A stretch of 37,056 nucleotides of DNA from contig NZ_LMDW01000020.1 in the NCBI RefSeq assembly GCF_001425205.1, positions 1 through 37,056 on the forward strand, written 5' to 3'. Position 1 is the stretch's first letter. Every line of letters starts with the position of its first letter. Under the pieces are notes generated by a model. It was not told where the DNA came from. It ran no database searches and worked only from the letters and a program-made list of their open reading frames with translations. A program made the translations under genes and the position numbers. Shown here piece after piece: positions 7,417 through 15,414 of the stretch. The stretch is from Variovorax sp. Root411 (GTDB taxonomy: Bacteria > Pseudomonadota > Gammaproteobacteria > Burkholderiales > Burkholderiaceae_C).

Positions 7417-7684
7417 GCCTCTTCAAGTGCCCTTTGCAGCTTGCGCAGCCACGCTCGATCGGACCACCCGCGCGTTTGTGCAACGAGACCACTGGATGAC
7501 TCGGTGCGCCGAGGACGCCCACATGGGCGCGGGTTCGACATACTCGCCAGTCAAAGCCGTTTCCACACGGCCTCGCCAGAAGCAGCCCTTTCAGGCCCAG
7601 CGCAAATTGACCGAAAGCAGCCGTTCTGACGAAAGCGAGCAGCGCCATCTTGGCCTCAGATCCGCCGCACTGCAGCGCTTCACG

Positions 7685-8461
7685 TTATTTCTCGACGAAA
7701 GCGCGTTCGATCACGTAGTCGCCCAGTTCGCCCTGGCGCGGGCTGATACGGAAGCCTCTGGCGTCGAGCAGCTTGCAGCTGTCGATCAGCATGGCGGCGC
7801 TACCGCAGATCATGGCGCGGTCGAGCGCCGGGTCGAGCGGAGGCAGCCCGATGTCGCTGAACAGCCGACCCGACTCGATGACTTCGGTGAGCCGGCCTTG
7901 GTTGCGGAACGGCTCGCGCGTGACGGTGGGGTAGTAGAGCAGCCGCTCGCGCACCAGCTCACCTATGTATTCGTTGTTCGGCAGATCGTGCTCGATGAAG
8001 CGTGCATAGGCCAGTTCGCTGACTTGCCGCACACCATGAATCAGCACCACCTTCTCGAAACGCTCGTAGGTCTCGGGGTCCTGGATGATGCTGATGAAGG
8101 GTGCCAACCCGGTGCCGGTGGACAGCAGGTAGATGTGGCGGCCGGGCCGCAGGTCGTCCAGCACCAGGCTGCCGACCGGTTTGCGTCCGACGATCACCTC
8201 GTCGCCCGGCTGCAGGTGCTGCAGGCGCGAGGTCAGCGGCCCGTTGGAGACCTTGATGCTGAAGAACTCCAGGTGCTCGTCATGGTTGGCGCTCGCGACG
8301 CTGTAGGCGCGCATCAGCGGCTTGCCTTCGACCGGCAGCCCGAGCATCACGAAGTGGCCGTTGCGAAAGCGCAATCCCGGGTCGCGCGTGGTGCGGAATG
8401 AAAACAGCGTGTCGTTCCAGTGATGGACATGCAGAACGCGTTCGGTGGCGAGTTGTGACAT
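7685..8461 (-). CDS. fpr: ferredoxin-NADP reductase (258 aa)
   Basis: This is a full-length bacterial Fpr-type flavoenzyme that moves electrons between NADPH and ferredoxin or flavodoxin in the cytosol. The FAD motif appears as R-A-Y-S-V-A-S-A-N at about residues 51-59, the NADP region as L-L-S-T-G-T-G-L-A-P-F at about 113-123, and the C-terminus is F-V-E-K as in beta-proteobacterial Fpr. It is the last gene of the minus-strand operon, 15 bp after the DUF971 gene. No good Shine-Dalgarno sequence precedes its ATG, unlike its neighbours, so its translation may depend on the upstream gene. Beside two ferredoxin genes it plausibly supplies them with electrons. Confidence 0.9.
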   Translation of the reverse strand: MSQLATERVLHVHHWNDTLFSFRTTRDPGLRFRNGHFVMLGLPVEGKPLMRAYSVASANHDEHLEFFSIKVSNGPLTSRLQHLQPGDEVIVGRKPVGSLVLDDLRPGRHIYLLSTGTGLAPFISIIQDPETYERFEKVVLIHGVRQVSELAYARFIEHDLPNNEYIGELVRERLLYYPTVTREPFRNQGRLTEVIESGRLFSDIGLPPLDPALDRAMICGSAAMLIDSCKLLDARGFRISPRQGELGDYVIERAFVEK

Positions 8462-8476
8462 GGATGGTGCAGGAGG

Positions 8477-8806
8477 TCAGGAGGTGGTGGACAGGCCGAG
8501 GCCGCGCAGGTAGGCCCACGGAAAGATGCCGCGCCCGTGGCCGTCGGAGAACACCAGGTTCAGACCCTTGTCTGCCACGGGGTGGATGGCCGCGAGACGG
8601 ATCGACGCTTCGGGCTCGGGATGGCTGCCGTGCGCGCGAAAGGCCTGCTCGCACGCGGCGCAGCGACAGCGCGCGCGCAGCAGCCCGTGCGCCAGCCGGC
8701 TCGTGCTGCCGTCTCGCCAGCAAAGCTCGAGCACCCCGCTGGCTTGGTGGTCAACGATGTCGATGGGGAACTCGTGCCGCTCGAGCGAAGGCGGCGCTGC
8801 GCTCAT
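8477..8806 (-). CDS. DUF971 domain protein (109 aa)
   Basis: The 109-residue product shows the DUF971 fold pattern: L-E-L-C-W-R-D-G-S near residues 27-34, a Cys-rich turn C-R-C-A-A-C at 47-52, then a C-terminal F-S-D-G-H and G-I-F-P-W-A-Y-L-R-G-L-G-L. The family occurs alone, at the N-terminus of gamma-butyrobetaine hydroxylases, and fused to Mrp/HCF101-type Fe-S carriers. In an operon rich in Fe-S proteins a maturation role is attractive, but this is inference. Its ATG overlaps the stop of the ABC ATPase gene by four bases (ATGA). Confidence 0.8.
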   Translation of the reverse strand: MSAAPPSLERHEFPIDIVDHQASGVLELCWRDGSTSRLAHGLLRARCRCAACEQAFRAHGSHPEPEASIRLAAIHPVADKGLNLVFSDGHGRGIFPWAYLRGLGLSTTS

Positions 8807-9675
8807 GTCAGCGCCTTCATGCCATCGCGGGCGAAGTGGTGGTCCATGCCCTGCAGGCCGCCGCTGTCGAGTTCGCCGCCCATGGCGGCCAGGCTCTCCT
8901 CGCGGATCAGTGCCTTGAGCTGCCGCACCAGCGCCTGGAAGGTGGGCGACGCCATCATCTCCGGCGTACGCGGACGCGGCAGTGGAATGGGAATCTCGGC
9001 CTTGATGCGCCCAGGGCGCGCCGTCATCACGTAGACCTTCTCGGAAAGAAAGATCGCCTCCTCGATATCGTGGGTGATGAACAGCACCGACAGCTGCAAC
9101 TGCTGCCACATGTTGGTGAGAATTTCCTGCATCACCGCGCGAGTCTGCGAGTCGAGTGCGCCGAAGGGCTCGTCCATCAGCATCACTTGCGGGCTCGTGG
9201 CCAGAGCCCGCACGATGCCCACGCGCTGCTTCATGCCGCCGGAGAGCTGGTCGGGATAGTGGTTCTCGAACGAGAGCAGGCCCGTCATGCCGAGCAACGT
9301 GCGCGCGGCCGATTCGCGCTGGTTGCGCCCGAGGCCCTGCATCTTCAGACCGAACTCGACGTTGCGGCGCACCGTCATCCACGGGAACAGCGAATACTGC
9401 TGGAAAACCACGCCGCGGTCCGCGCCGGGCCCGCCGATCGGTTTGCCGTCGAGCAGCGCCTCGCCCTCGCTTGGCCGGAGAAAACCCGCGACGATGTTCA
9501 GCAGGGTGGACTTGCCGCATCCCGAGGGCCCGATGATGCTGACGAACTCGCCAGGCTTTACTTCGAGCGACACGCGGCTGGCGGCCTCCGTCATCTGGCC
9601 CTTGGTGGCGAAACGCACCGACACGTCTCGGATCTGCACGTGCCCCTTGCGCGGGGTGCTTGGATCGATACTCAT
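8803..9675 (-). CDS. ABC transporter ATPase, SsuB/TauB type (290 aa)
   Basis: This cytosolic ATPase powers the adjacent permease. Walker A is GPSGCGKST at about residues 49-57, the Q-loop V-V-F-Q-Q-Y is near 90, the signature LSGGMKQR is at 144-151, and Walker B is V-M-L-M-D-E-P at 164-170. Length and the C-terminal extension after I-P-L-P-R-P-R match the nitrate/sulfonate/taurine (NitT/TauT) family. The start codon overlaps the permease stop by four bases. The substrate class cannot be told from the ATPase. Confidence 0.9.
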   Translation of the reverse strand: MSIDPSTPRKGHVQIRDVSVRFATKGQMTEAASRVSLEVKPGEFVSIIGPSGCGKSTLLNIVAGFLRPSEGEALLDGKPIGGPGADRGVVFQQYSLFPWMTVRRNVEFGLKMQGLGRNQRESAARTLLGMTGLLSFENHYPDQLSGGMKQRVGIVRALATSPQVMLMDEPFGALDSQTRAVMQEILTNMWQQLQLSVLFITHDIEEAIFLSEKVYVMTARPGRIKAEIPIPLPRPRTPEMMASPTFQALVRQLKALIREESLAAMGGELDSGGLQGMDHHFARDGMKALT

Positions 9676-10637
9676 TGGTTGCTCCCGGCGCGTGCGCCAT
9701 AGCTGAGCCAGGGCATCACCGACTTGCCGACGAAGCGGATCAGGCCGCTGCACATGAGGCCCAGCACGCCGATGGTGATCATGCCGAGCACGATCTCGGG
9801 GTAAGAGATCAGTGAATAGGCCTCCCACGTGAAATAGCCGATGCCGAACTGGCCCGAGATCATCTCCGCCGCGATCAGCGAGACCCAGGCCACGCCCATG
9901 CCCACGGCCAAGCCGGTGAAGATCTGCGGCGCCGCGCCCGGCAGCACCACGTACCACATGATCTGCCGCTCCCGCGCGCCCAGGCACTGGCTTGCGCGCA
10001 GCAGGACGCCGTCCACCGCCTGCACGCCGCTGATGGTGTTCAGCAGGATCGGGAAGAACGCGCCGATGAAGGTGATGAACACGATGCTCACCTCGTTGTC
10101 GGGCCACAGCATGATCGAAATCGGCACCCAGGCAATGGCCGGGATCGGGCGGAACACCTCCATCGCCGGAAACAGGAAGCCACGCGTCAGGCGGTAGCGG
10201 CCGATGAGCATGCCCAGCACGACGCCCAGCACCGTCGCGATCGCAAAACCGATAAAGATGCGCCGCAGGCTCATGCCTACGTTCTTGATGAACTTGGGCG
10301 AGCTGTTGACCTCGACCACCTTGGACAGCACCTCGAGTGGCGTCGGGATGTTGGCAAAGCGGATGTAGAAATCCAGTCGGTAGGTGGTGGCAAGGTGCCA
10401 GAAGAGCACGATGCCCAGGAGCGAGCATGCCCCCATCAGATAGGCCGGCGCGTGCTGGCGCAGCACCTGCCAGGCGCGTTCAGACCGGCCCGGCAACACG
10501 GCGGAGGGGGCAGGCACGGGCAGCGGCGGACGCAGGATCTCCTCGGGGCGCGCCAGACCGCGCGTGGGCGCGGCCTCGGCGGGCTCACCGTGCTCGGGCA
10601 CTTCGTGGAACAGGCGTTGCGTGGCAGGGGACATCAT
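9672..10637 (-). CDS. ABC transporter permease, SsuC/TauC type (321 aa)
   Basis: This is an inner-membrane permease with about six hydrophobic helices after a long (about 60 residues) Pro/Glu-rich cytosolic N-terminus. The EAA-type coupling loop reads L-G-A-R-E-R-Q-I-M-W-Y-V-V-L-P-G-A-A-P, at about residues 215-235, where the ATPase docks. Two ATG codons (10637, 10634) follow AGGAG; the first is used here. It overlaps the ATPase start by four bases and lies 13 bp after the binding-protein gene. Confidence 0.9.
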   Translation of the reverse strand: MMSPATQRLFHEVPEHGEPAEAAPTRGLARPEEILRPPLPVPAPSAVLPGRSERAWQVLRQHAPAYLMGACSLLGIVLFWHLATTYRLDFYIRFANIPTPLEVLSKVVEVNSSPKFIKNVGMSLRRIFIGFAIATVLGVVLGMLIGRYRLTRGFLFPAMEVFRPIPAIAWVPISIMLWPDNEVSIVFITFIGAFFPILLNTISGVQAVDGVLLRASQCLGARERQIMWYVVLPGAAPQIFTGLAVGMGVAWVSLIAAEMISGQFGIGYFTWEAYSLISYPEIVLGMITIGVLGLMCSGLIRFVGKSVMPWLSYGARAGSNQ

Positions 10638-10650
10638 GGGCTCCTTGGTG

Positions 10651-12069
10651 TCAGAGACCGGCCGCGGCCAGCGCTTCGAAATAGGTGGCCAGCTTGCCGC
10701 CGATGGCGGTCGCCTCGGCCTGCGCGTCCTTCTTCAAGAGAAAGGGCACGATCTGCGGCTTACGCGCATCGCTGGTGTTCACCGCATAGAAGGCCTTGTC
10801 GGCGAACAGCTTGATGCCCAGCGTCTTGTCGTTGAGATAGGCGACGCGGACTTTCCTGTTCTCGCCCTGTGCCTTGTGGATTGCGGCCAGGGTGCAGGCG
10901 GGTGATGAATAGGCGGCGATCGGTGCGCCTTCGACCCACACTTCGCCGGCCTCCCTGGGGCGCGTGATGGGCGTCTTGCACAGCACATCGGTGCCACTGA
11001 TGTCGTAGTTGGCGAGCGTCTGCTTCTGCGCGTCGTAGTCGAGTTTCAGTTCCTTGTAGGCCTGGCGCACATAGGTCTCGTTGACCCAGGCGTTGATGTC
11101 GAGCGGCTTCACGCGATTGAGGCGGGTGAGCACCTCATGCCCGGTCTTGATGGTGTCGAGCCAGCGCGGCTTGATCGTCGGGTCGAGCGTGTGGATGCCG
11201 CCCGGGCCGAGGTAGAGGTAGGCCACCTCCTTCTCGATCTTGGTCCATTCTTCGATCTTTGCGGCGGCCGCCGCCGGGTTGCTTCGCACCCAGGCGTTGG
11301 CCTCGACCAGGGCCTTGATGTAGGCCACCACCACCTCGGGGTATTCGGTCGCGAAGTCCTTGCGCACGACCACGCCGTGGAAGGTCGGCACTTTGGTTTC
11401 CGCGCCGTCGAAGATCTTCCGCGCAAAGCCGCGGTAAGGCAGCAGATCGGCAAAGGGGACGAAGTCGGCGTGCGCGTCGATCTTCTTTTCCTGCAGGTTG
11501 GTGGTGCCGACCTCGGGGCTCTGGCTCACGAGGTTCCAGTAGTCGTCCTTCCAGCCGCGCGCCTGCATGGCCTGCAGCACCATGCCGTGCGCGGCCGAGC
11601 CGAAGGGCACCGAGATCAGCTTGCCCTTGAGGTCGGCCAGCTCGTAGTAGGGCGAGTCCTTGTGCACCACCAATCCGTTGCCCGAGCCGAAGGCGTTGTA
11701 CGCGATGATCGCCACCAGTTGCGTCTCGTTGCCTGGCTGCGCCTGGCCCGTGGCGCCGTTCACCAGCAGCGGGTAGTCACCCATCATGCCAATCTGCAGC
11801 TTCTTGGCCATCATGCCGTTGGTGATCGGCGGGCCCGAAGTGAAGTTCTGCCAGTCGAGCTTGAAGTCGATGTCCTTGTACTTGCCGGTGGTGGGCAGGT
11901 ACTTCTCGATGAGCTTCATCTCCTTGAGCACCACGCCGCCCGTGACGGTGTTCGTGGTCGTGTTCTGCGTGCCGATGCCGATGACCACTTCCTGCCGCGC
12001 CTGGGCAGGCGGGACAGAGGCCAGCGCGAGCGCCAGGACCGTGCCGATTCGCAAGATGATGTGCTTCAT
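10651..12069 (-). CDS. ABC substrate-binding protein with a C-terminal extension (472 aa)
   Basis: The product has a signal peptide (MKHIILRIGTVLALALASVP, probable cleavage after A-Q-A near 24). A NitT/TauT-type periplasmic binding domain follows, with M-G-D-Y-P-L-L-V-N-G, V-P-F-G-S-A-A-H-G-M and T-F-H-G-V-V-V-R-K. Members of this family usually have 310-350 residues. Here about 120 extra residues start near C-K-T-P-I-T-R-P-R-E-A-G-E-V-W. They include V-R-V-A-Y-L-N-D-K-T, A-D-K-A-F-Y-A-V and A-I-G-G-K-L, which loosely recalls NosL-like domains. This suggests a cofactor- or metal-linked function, but the resemblance is only by eye. The ligand is unknown. Confidence 0.85.
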   Translation of the reverse strand: MKHIILRIGTVLALALASVPPAQARQEVVIGIGTQNTTTNTVTGGVVLKEMKLIEKYLPTTGKYKDIDFKLDWQNFTSGPPITNGMMAKKLQIGMMGDYPLLVNGATGQAQPGNETQLVAIIAYNAFGSGNGLVVHKDSPYYELADLKGKLISVPFGSAAHGMVLQAMQARGWKDDYWNLVSQSPEVGTTNLQEKKIDAHADFVPFADLLPYRGFARKIFDGAETKVPTFHGVVVRKDFATEYPEVVVAYIKALVEANAWVRSNPAAAAAKIEEWTKIEKEVAYLYLGPGGIHTLDPTIKPRWLDTIKTGHEVLTRLNRVKPLDINAWVNETYVRQAYKELKLDYDAQKQTLANYDISGTDVLCKTPITRPREAGEVWVEGAPIAAYSSPACTLAAIHKAQGENRKVRVAYLNDKTLGIKLFADKAFYAVNTSDARKPQIVPFLLKKDAQAEATAIGGKLATYFEALAAAGL

Positions 12070-12111
12070 GGACTGCTTCTCCGTGGGGATTGGAAAGACG
12101 TTGGACGAGGC

Positions 12112-12441
12112 TCAGGCGGGCTCTGCGAGATGGTCGAGCTTTCCGCTTACCGAGGCCCACTGCTCGGCGTCGGGCAGTGGCTCGCGCGCTTGGTTGATGA
12201 CGGGCCAATGCGCGGCATAGCGGGCGTTCATTTCGACGAAATGCTCCTGCCCCGCGGGCACCTCGGTGTCCGGCACGATCGCCCCCACCGGACATTCGGG
12301 CGCGCACACCGCGCAGTCGATGCACACGTCCGGGTCGATCACGAGGAAGTTCGGACCTTCGTGGAAGCAGTCGACCGGGCACACGCTCACGCAGTCGGTG
12401 TACTTGCAACGAATGCAGGCTTCGGTGACGACGAAGGTCAT
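12112..12441 (-). CDS. fdxA: seven-iron ferredoxin, FdxA type (109 aa)
   Basis: The sequence closely follows Azotobacter-type 7Fe ferredoxins: C9, C17 and C21 with a later Cys for a [3Fe-4S] centre, C25 and the C40-x2-C43-x2-C46 group for a [4Fe-4S] centre, the stretch D-C-F-H-E-G-P-N-F-L-V-I, and the tail P-L-P-D-A-E-x-W with G-K-L-x-H-L. Length is normal for the family. It is a cytosolic one-electron carrier. Its ATG overlaps the HEAT gene stop by four bases. With Fpr in the same operon it forms a probable NADPH-to-ferredoxin electron chain. Confidence 0.95.
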   Translation of the reverse strand: MTFVVTEACIRCKYTDCVSVCPVDCFHEGPNFLVIDPDVCIDCAVCAPECPVGAIVPDTEVPAGQEHFVEMNARYAAHWPVINQAREPLPDAEQWASVSGKLDHLAEPA

Positions 12442-13409
12442 GGTGCGGCTCCCTCGCGCCTGGCCTTCTGCGCCAGGCCGATGCCCGTCAGCGCCAGACG
12501 AGCCAGCTTGCGCACGTCGGGGTCGGGATCTGCCAGCGCAGTTTCCAGCGGCGCGATGGCGCGCGTGTCGCCGATCTCGCCCAGTGCAATGACCGCTTCC
12601 TTGCGCAGGTTGCTGATGGTGTGGGTGAGCGAAGCGACGAGCGAAGGCAGGCCGGCTTCGGCCTTGAGCAGACCCAGGCTGCGCGCGGCTTTCACGCGCA
12701 CTTGCCAGTAGTCGTCTTGCATCGCATGCACGAGGTCGGGAATGGCCAGCGACAGGCGCAGCTTGCCGACCGTCTGCGCTGCCTCCTCGCGCACCATCCA
12801 TCCGCTGTCGGCCAGCGCGCGTGTGAGCGCCGGCAGCACGCTGACCGAGGTGGCATAGCCGAGCGCGCCGATTGCGATGCGCCGCACTTCGGTGTCGGGA
12901 TCGTTGGCCGCCACTTCGGCCAGGTCGCCGATGGCCGCTGGGTCTTTCAGATAACCAAGCACGCCCACGGCCTCGCGCCGCACCACCGCATCCGGGTCGC
13001 GCAGCGACTGCATGGCGGGCTCGAAAGCCTGCGGCGAGCGCAGCGCGCGAATGGCATGGAATGCGAGCGCACGCACTTCGGCGGCGCCGTCGAGCAGCAG
13101 TGGCAGCAGCGGCGTGGCCGACGCGGTCTCTTTCAGTTCGGCCAGTACTTCGCCGGCCGCCTTGCGCACCTCGGCATCGGGGTCGAGCAGCATCGGCGCG
13201 AGCGCCTGCACCACCTCGGGTTCCTCGAAGCCTTCAAGCGCGCGGACGGCCTCGGTGCGCACTTGCGCGTCGCTGTCGGCCAGACACGGCAGCAGCAGCG
13301 GCACGATGTCGTCCTCGTCGCTGTAGGGCAGGTCGATCACCGCGAGGCGCCGCACGGTGGCGTCGGCATCGGCCAGCCGTTCGGCGAAAGTCTGGAGTCC
13401 GGTTTCCAT
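12438..13409 (-). CDS. HEAT-repeat protein (323 aa)
   Basis: The protein is built almost entirely of about nine HEAT repeats of roughly 31 residues, each with a D-P-D-x-x-V-R-x-x-A core, for example L-A-D-S-D-A-Q-V-R-T-E-A-V and L-L-D-P-D-A-E-V-R-K-A-A. There is no signal peptide or membrane helix. Such superhelical scaffolds hold protein partners; related short HEAT proteins act as lyases or assembly factors. Placed between two ferredoxin genes, it may assemble the flavoprotein-ferredoxin complex. The start is supported by a GAGGGAA ribosome site. Confidence 0.85.
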   Translation of the reverse strand: METGLQTFAERLADADATVRRLAVIDLPYSDEDDIVPLLLPCLADSDAQVRTEAVRALEGFEEPEVVQALAPMLLDPDAEVRKAAGEVLAELKETASATPLLPLLLDGAAEVRALAFHAIRALRSPQAFEPAMQSLRDPDAVVRREAVGVLGYLKDPAAIGDLAEVAANDPDTEVRRIAIGALGYATSVSVLPALTRALADSGWMVREEAAQTVGKLRLSLAIPDLVHAMQDDYWQVRVKAARSLGLLKAEAGLPSLVASLTHTISNLRKEAVIALGEIGDTRAIAPLETALADPDPDVRKLARLALTGIGLAQKARREGAAP

Positions 13410-13420
13410 GGCGTTCCCTC

Positions 13421-13654
13421 TCAGCGCAGCAGGTAGGGGATGTCGACGGTGACGGCGCCCGTCGGGCAGTCCTGCTCGCAGGGCAGGCAGTACCAGCACT
13501 CGTCGAACTTCATGTAGGCCTTCTTGGTCAGCATGTCGATTGCGAGCACGTCGAGCGGACAGACGTCGACGCAGACGGTGCAGCCCTTCTCGGCGATGCA
13601 CTTGGATTCGTCCACGCGCACGGGGACCTGGGTGATGGTGGCAGCGATGGTCAT
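13421..13654 (-). CDS. 2[4Fe-4S] ferredoxin resembling APS reductase beta (77 aa)
   Basis: Eight cysteines form two clusters: C19-x5-C25-x2-C28-x3-C32 followed by P, and C53-x2-C56-x2-C59-x3-C63 followed by P. The unusual first spacing and the linker V-L-A-I-D-M-L-T-K-K-A-Y-M-K-F with C-W-Y-C-L-P-C resemble the ferredoxin core of APS reductase beta (AprB). AprB is longer, with a C-terminal tail that wraps round AprA; here the protein stops at residue 77. AGGAG lies six bases before the ATG. It follows the flavoprotein gene by 15 bp, the AprA/AprB pairing in reverse gene order. Confidence 0.9.
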   Translation of the reverse strand: MTIAATITQVPVRVDESKCIAEKGCTVCVDVCPLDVLAIDMLTKKAYMKFDECWYCLPCEQDCPTGAVTVDIPYLLR

Positions 13655-13669
13655 TCGAAACTCCTTGGT

Positions 13670-15400
13670 TCAGGCGGCCTCGGCGCTGCTGGCGACCCGC
13701 AGGCGTTGGTAGGCGGTTCGTTCTTCGTCGTCGACCGGCACGATGTAGGGCTCGATCGCCTTCTTGCGCATTGCGATGCGGCCTTGTGCGTCGCGACTCA
13801 GCAGCGAGTGGCAGAACCAGTTCTCGTCGTCGCGCTCGGGGTGGTCGACATAGTTGTGGTACAGGCCCCAGCGGCTCTCGGTGCGGAACATCGACGCGTG
13901 GGCGGCCATCTCTGCGCAGTCCAGGATCGAGTGCGCTTCCATCGCGCGCATGAGCTCGTGCGCATTGCCGGCCGACATCGACTGCGTGTCCTCGCGGATC
14001 TCCGCGAATCGGCGCAAGCCGATCTCGTACTTGCTCGTGATCTTCGGCGGCTGCAGGTAGTCGTTGACCAGGCGGCGCGTCTTGTATTCGATCTGGTAGG
14101 GCGTGAGCCCGCCGCTTCGCGACAGCGGCGCGAGGATGCGTTCTCGCTCGGCCGCTTGCGCTTGCGCGTCGGGCGTGGCCTGTCCGACCTCGGCGCAATA
14201 GGCTGCGGCGTTCTCGCCGCAGAGCTTGCCGTAGACGAAGGCGCCGAGCATGTAGTTGTGCGGCACGCTCGCGCAGTCGCCCGCGGCATACAGGCCCTTC
14301 ACCGAGGTTTCACCACGCGCATTGATGTGGATGCCCGAGGCGCTGTGGCCGCTGCAGAATCCGATCTCCGAGATGTGCATCTCGACCATCTGCTTGCGGT
14401 AGTCGTTGCCGCGCTTCTCGTGGAAGCGCCCGCGGCTAGGCCGCTCGTTGCTGTGCAGGATGGTCTCGATCTCCTGGATCGTTTCCTCGGCCAGGTGATC
14501 GAGCTTGAGGAACACCGGGCCGTTGCCGCTCAGCAGTTCGTTGTAGAACTCCTGCATCATCGCGCCGCTCCAGTAGTCGCATTCGATGAAGCGCTCGCCC
14601 TTCGAATTGGCCGTGTAGCCGCCGAGCGGGCCCGTGACGTAGGCGCAGGCCGGACCGTTGTAGTCCTTGATCAGCGGGTTGATCTGGAAGCACTCCAGGT
14701 TGGCCAGATCGGCGCCCGCGTGGTAGGCCATCGCATGCCCGTCGCCGCAGTTGGTCGGGTTCTCGTAGGTGCCCATCAGGTAGCCGGAAGCGGGCAGGCC
14801 CAGGCGACCGGCCGCGCCGGTACAGATCACCGCGGCCTTGGTGCGGATCACGTAGAGCTCGGCGGTGCGGCAGTCGAAGCCCATCACCGCGGCGACCTCG
14901 CCATCAGGCCCCGTCAGCACGCGCGTGACGACCACGCGGTTGGTGATCTCCACCCGCGCGCGCTTGAGCTGCCGGTAGAGGATGCGCTTCATGTGATGGC
15001 CCTCGGGCATCGGCAACACGTAAGCGCCCAGGTGGTGAACCTTGCGCACCGAGTAGTCACCGGTCTCGTCCTTCTCGAACTTGACGCCCCAGCGGTCCAG
15101 CTCCTGGATCATGTCGAAGCTGCCCGCCGCATAGGCCATCACGGCCTCCTGGTCGACGATGCCGTCATTGGCGACCGTGATCTCCTTGACGTACTGCTCG
15201 GGCGTGGCATGGCCCGGAATGACGGCGTTGTTCAGGCCGTCCATGCCCATCGAGATCGCACCGCTGCGCTTCACGTTGGCCTTGTCGATCAGCAGCACGC
15301 GCAGCTTCGGGTTGCGCTCCTTGGCCTTCACCGCGGCCATCGGCCCGCCGGTGCCGCCGCCGATGACGACGAGGTCGAATTCCATGTCGATAGTTTTCAT
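13670..15400 (-). CDS. FAD-dependent oxidoreductase of the fumarate reductase/APS reductase alpha family (576 aa)
   Basis: The Rossmann FAD motif V-V-I-G-G-G-T-G-G is at residues 11-19, the second FAD motif G-L-Y-A-A-G-D-C at 369-376, and the characteristic N-S-K-G-E-R-F-I at 265-272. A helical C-terminal domain (R-M-E-x-H-S-I-L-D-type, residues 440-560) is typical of the family. Overall organisation resembles AprA, but it is shorter (AprA has about 620-670) and the window has no sat, qmo or dsr gene. Fumarate reductase, APS reductase and unknown dehydrogenase activities all remain possible. It has a clear AGGAG site. Its ferredoxin partner gene lies 15 bp downstream, so a cytosolic heterodimer is likely. 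Confidence 0.85.
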   Translation of the reverse strand: MKTIDMEFDLVVIGGGTGGPMAAVKAKERNPKLRVLLIDKANVKRSGAISMGMDGLNNAVIPGHATPEQYVKEITVANDGIVDQEAVMAYAAGSFDMIQELDRWGVKFEKDETGDYSVRKVHHLGAYVLPMPEGHHMKRILYRQLKRARVEITNRVVVTRVLTGPDGEVAAVMGFDCRTAELYVIRTKAAVICTGAAGRLGLPASGYLMGTYENPTNCGDGHAMAYHAGADLANLECFQINPLIKDYNGPACAYVTGPLGGYTANSKGERFIECDYWSGAMMQEFYNELLSGNGPVFLKLDHLAEETIQEIETILHSNERPSRGRFHEKRGNDYRKQMVEMHISEIGFCSGHSASGIHINARGETSVKGLYAAGDCASVPHNYMLGAFVYGKLCGENAAAYCAEVGQATPDAQAQAAERERILAPLSRSGGLTPYQIEYKTRRLVNDYLQPPKITSKYEIGLRRFAEIREDTQSMSAGNAHELMRAMEAHSILDCAEMAAHASMFRTESRWGLYHNYVDHPERDDENWFCHSLLSRDAQGRIAMRKKAIEPYIVPVDDEERTAYQRLRVASSAEAA

Positions 15401-15414
15401 GCTTGGGCTCCTTG

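Noticed and set aside
11137..12711. Long plus-strand frame opposite the binding-protein and ferredoxin genes
   Set aside because: Low-complexity His/Arg/Asp/Val product without motifs; antisense shadow of genes with full family motifs.
13421..15400. Calling the flavoprotein and ferredoxin true APS reductase (AprAB)
   Set aside because: Both proteins are shorter than AprA and AprB, and no sulfate adenylyltransferase, Qmo or Dsr genes accompany them; the resemblance is reported only as family similarity.
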